A DNA stretch of 64,000 bases from Tachypleus tridentatus (taxonomy: Eukaryota > Arthropoda > Merostomata > Xiphosura > Limulidae): contig NW_027467782.1 in the NCBI RefSeq assembly GCF_004210375.1, forward strand, positions 36,507,771 through 36,571,770, read 5' to 3'. The position numbers were made by a program, and so were the translations under genes. A model generated the notes under the pieces. It did no database searches and had not been told where the DNA came from. It saw nothing but the letters and a program-made list of their open reading frames with translations. Below are positions 14,701 through 25,451 of the stretch, piece after piece (within the stretch, counting starts at the first letter, position 1; each line of letters starts with the position of its first letter).

Positions 14701-17163
14701 CTTTTGAAACATGTGTTAGATTAACATGATTGTTTCTTGTTGTAACAAGTGTTTTTGTAACAAGAATTTCTCTTGTTCTTTACATTAACAGTGTTGAGTG
14801 TCTCTTGTTCTTTGTAACAAGTGTTATATTAACATGATTGTCTCTTGTTCTTTGTAACAAGTGTTATATTAACATGTCTCTTGTTCTTTGTCTAATATTA
14901 TTGTCTTTGTTTACAAGTGTTGTAACAAGTGTTACATTAACATGAGTTCTCTTGTTCTTTGTAACAAGTGTTATATTAACATGAGTGTCTCTTGTTCTTT
15001 GTAACAAGTGTTAGATTAACATGAGAGTCTCTTGTTCTTTGTAACAAGTGTTAGATCTTGTTCTTTTGTAATATGACATTAACATGAGTGTCTTGTTCTT
15101 TGTAACAAGTGTTACATTAACATGAGTGTCTCTTGTTCTTTGTAACAAGTGTTACATTAACATGAGTCTCTTGTACTTTGTAACAAGTAACATGTTAATA
15201 CAACACTTGTTACAAAAAAAAGAACACGACACTCATGTTAATGTAACACTTGCTATCTAAAAGAACAAGAGAAGTCGTGTTAATAGAGCACTTGTAATAA
15301 AGAACAAGACATTCCTGTTAATGTAACACTTGTTACAAAAAAACAAAGATACTCGTGTTAATCTAACACTTGTTACAAAGAACAAGAGAAACTCGTGTTA
15401 TTGTAACACTTGTTAAAAAAACAAGAAACAATGATGTTAATATAACACTTGTTTCAAAGAATAAGAGAACTCATGCTAATATAAAACTTGTTACAAAAAG
15501 AAGAGACAATCATCTTTATGTTACACTTGTTACAAAGAACAAGAGACTCATGTTAATGTAACACTTGTTACAAAGAACAAGAAACAATCATGTTAATATA
15601 TCACTTGATACAAAGAACAAGATACAATTATGTTAATGTAACACTTGTTACAAAAAACAAGAAATACTCACGTTATTATAACACTTGTTATAAAGAACAA
15701 GAGAACTCGCGTTTATGTAACACTAGTTACAAAAACAAGAGACACCCATGTTTATGTAACACATGTGACAAAGAACAAGAGACATGTTAATATAACACTT
15801 GTTACGAAGAACAAGAGACACTCGTGTTAATGTAACACTTTTACAAAGAACAAGAGAACTCATGTTAATGAAACACTTTTATAAAGAACTATAAAACTCG
15901 TGTTAATGAAACACTTGTTAAAAGAACAAGAAACAATCATGTTAATATAACACTTGTTGTATTGACATCAGTGTCTCTTGTTCTTTGAAACAAGTGTTAG
16001 ATTAACATGATTGTTTTTTGTTCTTTGTAACAAGTGTTACATTAACATGAATGTCTCTTGTTCTTTCTAACAAGTGTTATAATAACAAGATTTCTCTTGT
16101 TCTTTGAAACAAGTGTTAGATTAACATGACTTCTTGTTCTTTGTAACAAGTGTTACATTAATATGAATGTCTCTTGTTCTTTGTAACAAGTGTTATATTA
16201 ACATGATTTCTCTTGTTCTTTGTAACAAGTGTTAACCTAATATGAGTTTCTCTTGTTCTTTGTAACAAGTGTTACATTAACATGAGTCTCTTGTTCTTTG
16301 TAACAAGTGTTAGATTAAATATGATGTCTCTTGTTCTTTGTAACAAGTGTTACATTAATATGATTGTGTCTTGTTCTTTGTAACAAGTGTTATATTAATA
16401 TGAGTGTTTCTTGTTCTTTGTAACAAGTGTTACATTAACATGAGTCTTGTTCTTTGTAACTTTGTAACAAGTAACATGTTAATACAACACTTGTTAAAAG
16501 AACACGACACTCATGTTAATGTAACACTTGCTACAAAGAACAAGAGAAGTCGTGTTAATAGAGCACTTGTAATAAAGAACAAGACATTCCTGTTAATGTA
16601 ACACTTGTTACAAAAAAAAAAAAGATACTCGTGTTAATCTAACACTTGTTACAAAGAACAAGAGAAACTCGTGTTATTGTAACACTTGTTAGAAAAAAAC
16701 AAGAAACAATGATGTTAATATAACACTTGTTTCAAAGAATAAGAGAACTCATGCTAATATAAAACTTGTTACAAAAAAGAAGAGACAATCATCTTTATGT
16801 TACACTTGTTACAAAGAACAAGAGACTCATGTTAATGTAACACTTGTTACAAAGAACAAGAAACAATCATGTTAATATATCACTTGATACAAAGAACAAG
16901 ATACAATTATGTTAATGTAACACTTGTTACAAAAAAACAAGAAATACTCACGTTATTATAACACTTGTTATAAAGAACAAGAGAACTCGCGTTTATGCAA
17001 CACTAGTTACAAAAAACAAGAGACACCCATGTTTATGTAACACATGTGACCAAGAACAAGAGACATGTTAATATAACACTTGTTACGAAGAACAAGAGAC
17101 ACTCGTGTTAATGTAACACTTTTACAAAGAACAAGAGAACTCATGTTAATGAAACACTTTTAT

Positions 17164-19491
17164 AAAGAACTATAAAACTCGTGTTAATGAAACACTTGTT
17201 AAAAGAACAAGAAACAATCATGTTAATATAACACTTGTTGTATTGACATCAGTGTCTCTTGTTCTTTGAAACATGTGTTAGATTAACATGATTGTTTCTT
17301 GTTCTTTGTAACAAGTGTTACATTAACATGAATGTCTCTTGTTCTTTCTAACAAGTGTTATAATAACATAAAGATTTTTCTTGTTCTTTGAAACAAGTGT
17401 TAGATTAACATGAATGTCTCTTGTTCTTTGTAACAAGTGTTACATTAACATGAATGTCTCTTGTTCTTTGTAACAAGTATTAACATTAATATTGTGTCTC
17501 TTGTTCTTTGTAACAAGTGTTATATTAACATGATTTCTCTTGTTCTTTTTACAATAGTATTAACCTAATATTAGTTTCTTGTTCTTTGTAACAAGTGTTA
17601 CATTAACATGAGTGTCTCTTGTTCTTTGTAACAAGTGTTAGATTAATACAAGATTTTCTTGTTCTTTGTAACAAGTGTTAGATTAATATGATTTTCTTGT
17701 TCTTTGTAACAATTGTTACATTAACATGAGTGTCTAGTTCTTTGTAACAAGTGTTATATTAATACGAGTTCTCTTGTTCTTTGTAACAAGTGTTACATTA
17801 ACATGAGTCTTGTACTTTGTAACAAGTAACATGTTAAAACAACACTTGTTCAAAAGAACACGACACTCATGTTAATTTAACACTTGCTACAAAGAACAAG
17901 AGAAGTCGTGTTAATAGAGCACTTGTAATAAAGAACAAGACATTCCTGTTAATGTAACACTTGTTACAAAAAAGAAAGACATTCATGTTAATCTAACACT
18001 TGTTACAAAGAACAAGAGATACTCATGTTTAACACTTGTAACACTTGTTATGTAAACTTGAACAAAAAACAAAACAGTCATGTTAATCTAAACACTTGTT
18101 TCAAAGAACAAGAGAAATCTTGTTATTATAACACTTGTTACAAAGAACAAGAGACACTGATGTCAATATAACAAGTGTTACATTAATATGAGTGTCTCTC
18201 ATGTTGTTCTTTGTAACAAGGGTTACATAAACACGAGTTCTCTTGTTCTTTGTAACAAGTGCTTCATTAACGTAAGTGTTTCATGTTCTTTGTAACAAGT
18301 GTAATATAAACACGAGTTCTCTTGTTCTTTGTAACAAGTATTACAGTAACATGAGTGTCTCTTGCTCTTTGTAACAAGTGTTATATTAACATGTCTCTTG
18401 TTCTTTGTAAAGTGTTACATAAACATGAGTGTCTCTTGTTCTTTGTAACAAGTGTTATTTAACATGTTGTCTCTTGTTTTTTGTAGCAACTGTTATATTA
18501 ACACGACTTCTTGTTCGTTGTAACAAGTGTTAAATTGATATGATTGTTTCTTGTTCTTTGTAATAAGTGTTACATTAACATGAGTGTCTAGTTCTTTGTA
18601 AGAAGTTTTATATCAATACGAGTTCTCTTGTTCTTTGTAACAAGTGTTACGTTAACATGAGAGTCTCTTGTACATTGTAACAAGTGTTAGATAAACATGA
18701 GTGTCTCTTGTTCTTTGAACTAGTGTTAGATTGATATGATTGTTTCTTGTTCTTTCCAACAAGTGTTACATTAACATGAGTCTCTTGTACTTTGTAACAA
18801 GTAACATGTTAATACAACACTTGTTACAAAGAACACGACACTCATGTTAATGTAACACTTGCTACAAAGAACAAGAGAAGTCGTGTTAATAGAGCACTTG
18901 TAATAAAGAACAAGACATTTCTGTTAATGTAACACTTGTTACAAAAACAAAGATACTCGTGTTAATCTAACACTTGTTACAAAGAACAAGAGAAACTCGT
19001 GTTATTGTAACACTTGTTAGAAAAAACAAGAAACAATGATGTTAATATAACACTTGTTTCAAAGAATAAGAGAACTCATGCTAATATAAAACTTGTTACA
19101 AAAAGAAGAGACAATCATCTTTATGTTACACTTGTTACAAAGAACAAGAGACTCATGTTAATGTAACACTTGTTACAAAGAACAAGAAACAATCATGTTA
19201 ATATATCACTTGATACAAAGAACAAGATACAATTATGTTAATGTAACACTTGTTACAAAAAACAAGAAATACACTCACGTTATTATAACACTTGTTATAA
19301 AGAACAAGAGAACTCGCGTTTATGTAACACTAGTTACAAAAAAACAAGAGACACCCATGTTTATGTAACACATGTGACAAAGAACAAGAGACATGTTAAT
19401 ATAACACTTGTTACGAAGAACAAGAGACACTCGTGTTAATGTAACACTTTTACAAAGAACAAGAGAACTCATGTTAATGAAACACTTTTAT
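17164..19491. repeat. Satellite A long higher-order unit, copy 3
   Basis: The marker-to-marker distance is about 2.33 kb. It contains the same extra inverted segment (GATGTCAATATAACAAGTG near 18162), but only one of the two AAGGG-type monomers remains (near 18205-18226). Four short units separate it from copy 2. Confidence 0.82.
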
Positions 19492-22400
19492 AAAGAACTA
19501 TAAAACTCGTGTTAATGAAACACTTGTTAAAAGAACAAGAAACAATCATGTTAATATAACACTTGTTGTATTGACATCAGTGTCTCTTGTTCTTTGAAAC
19601 ATGTGTTAGATTAACATGATTGTTTCTTGTTCTTTGTAACAAGTGTTACATTAACATGAATGTCTCTTGTTCTTTCTAACAAGTGTTATAATAACAAGAT
19701 TTCTCTTGTTCTTTGAAACAAGTGTTAGATTAACATGACTGTTTTTTTGTTCTTTGCAACAAGTGTTACATTAAGATGAATGTCTCTTGTTCTTTGTAAC
19801 AAGTGTTATATTAAAACGATTTCTCTTGTTCTTTGCAACAAGTATTAACCTAATATTAGTGTCTCTTGTTCTTTGTAACAAGTGTTACATTGATGAGTGT
19901 CTCTTTTCTTTGTAAAAAGTGTTAAATTATAACGAGTGTGTCTTGTTCTTTGTAACAAGTTACATTAACATGAGTGTCTCTACTTCTTTGTAACAAGTGT
20001 TCTATTAATATGAGTTTTCTTGTTCTTTGTAACAAGTGTTACATTAACATGAGTTCTCTTGTTCTTTGTAACAAGTGTTACATTAACATGATTGTCTTGT
20101 TCTTTGTAACAAGTGTCACATTAAACAACACTTGTAATAAAAAGAACTAGTCATGTTAATGTAACACTTGTTACAAAGAACAAGAGTGTAGTCGTGTTAA
20201 TAGAGCACTTGTAATAAAGAACAAGACATTTGTTAATGTAACACTTGTTACAAAAAAAACAAAGATACTCGTGTTAATCTAACACTTGTTACAAAGAACA
20301 AGAGAAACACGTGTTATTGTAACACTTGTTATAAAAAACAAGAAACAATGATGTTAATATAACACTTGTTTCAAAGAATAAGAGAACTCATGCTAATATA
20401 AAACTTGTTACAAAAAGAAGAGACAATCATCTTTATGTTAACACTTGTTACAAAGAACAAGAGACTCATGTTAATGTAACACTTGTTACAAAGAACAAGA
20501 AACAATCATGTTAATATAACACTTGTTACAAAGAACAAGATACAATTATGTTAATGTAACACTTGTTACAAAAAAAACAAGAAACACTCATGTTATTATA
20601 ACACTTGTTATAAAGAACAAGAGAACTCGCGTTTATGTAACACTAGTTACAAAAACAAGAGACACCCATGTTTATGTAACACATGTTACAAGAACAAGAG
20701 ACATGTCTAATATAACACTTGTTACAAGAACAAGAGACATTCTTGTTAATGTAACACTTTTACAAAGAACAAGAGAACTCATGTTAATGAAACACTTTTT
20801 TATAAAGAACTATAAAAACTCGTGTTAATGAAACACTTGTTAAAAGAACAAGAAACAATCATGTTAATATAACACTTGTTGTATTGACATCAGTGTCTCT
20901 TGTTCTTTGTAACAAGTGTTAGATAAACATGATTGTCTCTTGTTCTTTGTAACAAGTGTTACATTAACATGAGTGTCTCTTGTTCTTTGTAACAAGTGTT
21001 ATATTAACACGATGTTCTTGTTCGTTGTAACAAGTGTTAAATTGATATGATTGTTTCTTGTTCTTTGTAACAAGTGTTACATTAACATGAGTGTCTTGTT
21101 CTTTGTAACAAAGTGTTATATTAATACAAGTTCTCTTGTTCTTTGTAACAAGTGTTAATTAACATGAGAGTCTCTTGTACTTTGTAAGAAGTGTTAGATA
21201 AACATGAATGTTTTCTTGTTCTTTGTAACAAGTGTTAATTGATACAATTTTCTTGTTCTTTGTAACAAGTGTTACATTAACATGAGTGTCTCTTGATCTT
21301 TGTAACAAGTGTTAGATTAACACAGTGTCTCTTGTTCTTTGTAACAAGTGTTACATTAACACTTGTTACTCGTGTTAATTTAACAGAAAGACAAAGAATC
21401 TCTGTAACAGAGTATTATATTAATAGAACAAGACATTCTCTGTTAATGTAACACTTGTTACAAAAACAAGAGATACTCATGTTAATGTAACACTTGTTAC
21501 AAAGAACAAGAGAAGTCGTGTTAATAGAACACTTGTAATAAAGAACAAGACATTCATGTTAATGTAACACTTGTTACAAAAACAAAGATACTCGTGTTAA
21601 TCTAACACTTGTTACAAAGAACAAGAGAAACTCGTGTTAATGTAACACTTGTTAGAAAAAACAAGAAACAATGATGTTAATATAACACTTGTTACAAGAA
21701 TAAGAGAACTCATGCTAATATAAAACTTGTTACAAAAAGAAGAGACAATCATCTTTATGTAACACTTATTACAAAGAACAAGAGACTCATGTTAATGTAA
21801 CACTTGTTACAAAGAACAAGAAACAATCATGTTAATATATCACTTGTTACAAAGAACAAGATACAATTATGTTAATGTAACACTTGTTACAAAAAACAAG
21901 AAAACACTCATGTTATTATAACACTTGTTATAAAGAACAAGAGAACTCGCGTTTATGTAACACTAGTTACAAAAAAACAAGAGACACTCTCATGTTTATG
22001 TAACACATGTGACAAAGAACAAGAGACATGTTAATATAACACTTGTTAGAAGAACAAGAGACACTCGTGTTAATGTAACACTTTTACAAGAACAAGAGAA
22101 CTCATGTTAATGAAACACTTTTATAAAAGAACTATAAAACTCGTGTTAATGAAACACTTTGTTAAAAAAAGAACAAGAAACAATCATGTTAATATAACAC
22201 TTGATTGTATTGACATCAGTGTCTCTGTTCTTTGAAACATGTTGTTAGATTAACATGATTGTTTTCTTGTTCTTTGTAACAAGTGTTACATTAACATGAA
22301 TGTCTCTTGTTCTCTTGTTCTTTGTAACAAGTGTTACATTAACATGACTGTTTTTGTTCTTTGTAACAAGTGTTACATTATGAATGTCTTGTAACAAGTG

Positions 22401-23568
22401 TTATAGTGATCTCTAGTTCTTTGCACAAGTATTAACCTAATATTAGTGTCTCTTGTTTTTAATAGTGTTAGATTGATATGATTCTCTTGTTCTTTGTAAC
22501 AAGTGTTAGATTGATATGATTTTCTTGTTCTTTGTAACAATTGTTACATTAACATGAGTGTCTAGTTCTTTGTAACAAATGTTATATTAATACGAGTTCT
22601 CTTGTTCCTTGTAACAAGTGTTACATTAACATGAGTCTTGTACTTTGTAACAAGTAACATGTTAAAACAACACTTGTTCAAAAGAACACGACACTCATGT
22701 TAATTTAACACTTGCTACAAAGAACAAGAGAAGTCATGTTAATAGAGCACTTGTAATAAAGAACAAGACATTCCTGTTAATGTAATACTTGTTACAAAAA
22801 GAAAGATACTCATGTTAATCTAACACTTGTTACAAAGAACAAGAGAAGTCGTGTTAATAGAGCACTTGTAATAAAGAACAAGACATTCGTGTTAATGTAA
22901 CACTTGTTACAAAAACAAAAGATACTCAAAAGTTAATCTAACACTTGTTACAAAGAACAGAACACGATGTTATTGTAACACTTGTTAGACAACAAGAAAC
23001 AATGATGTTAATATAACACTTGTTTCAAAGAATAAGAGAACTCATGCTAATATAAAACTTGTTACAAAAACAGAGAGACAATCATCTTTTATGTTAACAA
23101 TTGTTACACAGAACAAGAGACTCATGTTAATGTAACACTTGTTACAAAAGAACAAGAAACAATCATTAATATATGAATTCTTGTTACAAAGAACAAGAAA
23201 CAATTATGTTATTGTAACACTTGTTACAAAAAACAAGAAACACTCACGTTATTATAACATTTGTTATAAAGAACAAGAGAACTCGCGTACACGTAACACT
23301 AGTTATTAAAAAACAAGAAGACACCCATGTTTATGTAACATATCATGACAAGAACAAGAGACATGTTAATATAACATTAGTTACGAAGAACATAACAGAC
23401 ACTCGTGTTAATGTAACACTTTCACAAAGAACAAGAGAGAACTCATGTTAATGAAACACTTTTATAAAGAACTATAAAACTCGTGTTAATGAAACACTTG
23501 TTAAAGAACAAGAAACAATCATGTTAATATAACACTTGTTGTATTGACATCAGTGTCTCTTGTTTTTT

Positions 23569-24068
23569 NNNNNNNNNNNNNNNNNNNNNNNNNNNNNNNN
23601 NNNNNNNNNNNNNNNNNNNNNNNNNNNNNNNNNNNNNNNNNNNNNNNNNNNNNNNNNNNNNNNNNNNNNNNNNNNNNNNNNNNNNNNNNNNNNNNNNNNN
23701 NNNNNNNNNNNNNNNNNNNNNNNNNNNNNNNNNNNNNNNNNNNNNNNNNNNNNNNNNNNNNNNNNNNNNNNNNNNNNNNNNNNNNNNNNNNNNNNNNNNN
23801 NNNNNNNNNNNNNNNNNNNNNNNNNNNNNNNNNNNNNNNNNNNNNNNNNNNNNNNNNNNNNNNNNNNNNNNNNNNNNNNNNNNNNNNNNNNNNNNNNNNN
23901 NNNNNNNNNNNNNNNNNNNNNNNNNNNNNNNNNNNNNNNNNNNNNNNNNNNNNNNNNNNNNNNNNNNNNNNNNNNNNNNNNNNNNNNNNNNNNNNNNNNN
24001 NNNNNNNNNNNNNNNNNNNNNNNNNNNNNNNNNNNNNNNNNNNNNNNNNNNNNNNNNNNNNNNNNNNN
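23569..24068. other. Assembly gap of exactly 500 N
   Basis: The run of N is exactly 500 bases, a round number typical of a placeholder inserted by a scaffolder and not a measured gap. The left edge stops inside a satellite A unit, just after the minus-to-plus turn. The right edge begins in non-satellite sequence. The true distance and even the adjacency of the two sides are therefore not shown. Open frames called across it are artefacts. Confidence 0.97.
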
Positions 24069-24500
24069 AATTCAAATTACTGTTACAAGTTAAACTAGAA
24101 TACATTAGATACTGCAGTTGGAAAAGAAAAGGAGAGTGTTGTGATTGAAAAATCACGCACCTCATCTAAGTAGTGTATTGTAGCTAGCAATAGAGCTAAC
24201 AGAATTTTCAGTAGCATCTACAGAAATACTGAATAGAAGACAAGGGATTTTACTGTTGTTTCACTGTACAGATCACTTATCAGACTTCATTTAAAGTGCT
24301 TTAGTTTTTGTTTCCCTTCCTCAAAGACATTGCATTGTTGAAAGAAGTTTAGAGAAGAGGCAGTAGGATGATGCCAGAGGTTGTGGAACTGTTCTATGAC
24401 TCCTCAGTCTCTAAAGTTGTTTTCTTGGGAGAGAGATGGGTCAGAGGTGAAAATTTGATACGTTTAAGATTAAGGGTGCAGATCCAAACTGTTTAGCAGT
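24069..24500. other. Non-coding sequence right of the gap
   Basis: AT-rich sequence with no convincing gene. Part of it may belong to the 5' side of the LINE-like relic that follows. No satellite monomers are visible, so the satellite A edge lies within the gap. Confidence 0.5.
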
Positions 24501-24504
24501 GAAA

Positions 24505-24770
24505 ACAAGACAAGGGGGCATAGGTTGAAATTGTGGCAGAGTAGGAGTCATCTGCAATTTTGACAGTTACTTTTCAAACAGGGTGGTTGATTTTTGGAAT
24601 GAGTTGCCTTCAAACAGTGGAAGAGGTAGAAACCTTCAGAGTTCAAGAAAAGGTTGGATGAATACACAAGCAGTAAGGGTGGTGATAATTTGTAGGTGCA
24701 AGGGACATCCTTGGCAGGCTATGCTAACAAGTTTCTTTTGTCCCTTTAAGATTTTACTTTAAAGTAAAAG
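24505..24770 (+). pseudogene. Relic of a LINE-type retrotransposon C-terminus (tentative)
   Basis: Three plus-strand frames, taken piecewise, give peptide fragments typical of the extreme C-terminus of non-LTR retrotransposon polyproteins: KTRGHRLKLWQSRSHLQ, then DSYFSNRVVDFWNELPSN, then KRLDEYTSSKGGDNL and VQGTSLAGYANK. The motif F-S-N-R-V-V-D-F-W-N-E-L-P followed by a K-R-L-D element is the recognisable signature. The frame changes at least twice and there are in-frame stops, so it is a dead fragment. It lies beyond the 3' end of BCAT on the opposite strand. The family assignment is from memory of similar tails; no reverse transcriptase core is present. Confidence 0.42.
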
Positions 24771-25367
24771 ACTTTTGCTTGAATACATCCAATATTTTGA
24801 AAGGAAGCTTGCCAAATTTGTTTTTCAAAAGAACTGATAAAAGAAATGGAACTTTATCAGTATTCATGAGATAACAAACTTTAACTGTTTACTATTATGA
24901 TGTACATGTTAATTTTACAGCTTCTAATGGTGGATTGCAACAGACAAAAGAGAAACCTAGATTTTTAGAAGGCTACAAATAAAATCAACTAGGAGTTGTG
25001 TAAAGAAAGTGCCTTCTCTGTCTGAAAGAATTGCAAAAAAACAACTGATTTTACAATTCATTTAAAATTTTTAAAAAAGATATACCCACTTAAAGGATGG
25101 GGAAAAAGATGTACTTGATTTAACAAGCATGCATTACTAGTTTTCTGTGTACATGTTTCTCATTGGAAGTCTAGTTGGATTAATAATTAAGAGAGCCTTG
25201 AACATTTACTTTATGATGGTGGCAATTACTGGCCAGTTCTACTCTAGTAAATATTCAAGGAATATTCTGGAAGTTTAAATGCAAGTGTAACAAAACTTGG
25301 AGCTAAAACTAGCTATTCTTTTCTCTTCTATACAGGTATCACAGCATAAAGAGAGAGATGCACATAG
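24771..25367 (-). other. Probable BCAT 3' untranslated and downstream region
   Basis: This AT-rich stretch follows the BCAT stop codon on the minus strand. No open frame of note and no unambiguous polyadenylation signal was found on the minus strand, so the transcript end is not placed. Confidence 0.4.
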
Positions 25368-25451
25368 CTAAACCCTTTCTTCCACAGACTCCAACTGAAT
25401 CCCAGGAACATCTTCAATCTCCTCTACCCATTTATGTGGAATCCTACCATA
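25368..25451 (-). CDS. Bcat: BCAT terminal exon with stop codon
   Basis: The acceptor TTTGCCAATCAG is followed by 27 codons and TAG (25368-25370). It begins YGRIPHKW, completing the IQYG...W tail of BCATs, then continues for about 20 residues ([11 protein letters not shown] and on) beyond where the vertebrate proteins end. The extension is acidic and has no family counterpart that I recognise. Confidence 0.9.
   Translation of the reverse strand, partial: YGRIPHKWVEEIEDVPGIQLESVEERV

Larger units (their letters stand above)
1..23568. repeat. Satellite A: ~39-40 bp monomer array with inverted blocks and 1.3-2.3 kb higher-order units
   Basis: The whole stretch is built from one AT-rich monomer of about 39-40 bp. 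Its core reads CTTGTTCTTTGTAACAAG followed by TGTTACATTAACATGAGTGT in one orientation, and the reverse complement (TAACACTTGTTACAAAGAAC) in the other. Runs of several plus-oriented monomers alternate with runs of minus-oriented ones. Two junction sequences recur: a minus-to-plus turn containing TTGTATTGACATCAGTG (near 110, 2420, 3808, 5325, 6707, 8125, 9490, 11813, 13350, 15955, 17240, 19565, 20875, 22205, 23540) and a plus-to-minus turn containing ACAAGTAACATGTTAA (near 645, 1650, 2915, 4437, 5903, 7350, 8680, 10092 and onward). A marker AAAGAACTATAAAACTCGTG recurs at 1, 2341, 3730, 5251, 6634, 8052, 9418, 11740, 13276, 14601, 15883, 17164, 19492, 20804, ~22126 and 23466, which defines higher-order units. 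The array is cut by the window start and by the N gap. Short open frames inside it encode only monomer translations and are not genes. Confidence 0.97.

Noticed and set aside
20523-20828. 101-codon open frame in satellite A
   Set aside because: It is a translation of successive monomers; equivalent frames in other units are broken at random and no start context or conserved protein is seen.
1-23568. CRISPR-like appearance (short repeats at regular spacing)
   Set aside because: There are no unique spacers, the monomers are contiguous and occur in both orientations, and the surrounding gene is an intron-containing eukaryotic one.
23524-24165. Open frames across the N gap
   Set aside because: Most of the translation is unknown bases, so there is no evidence of coding.
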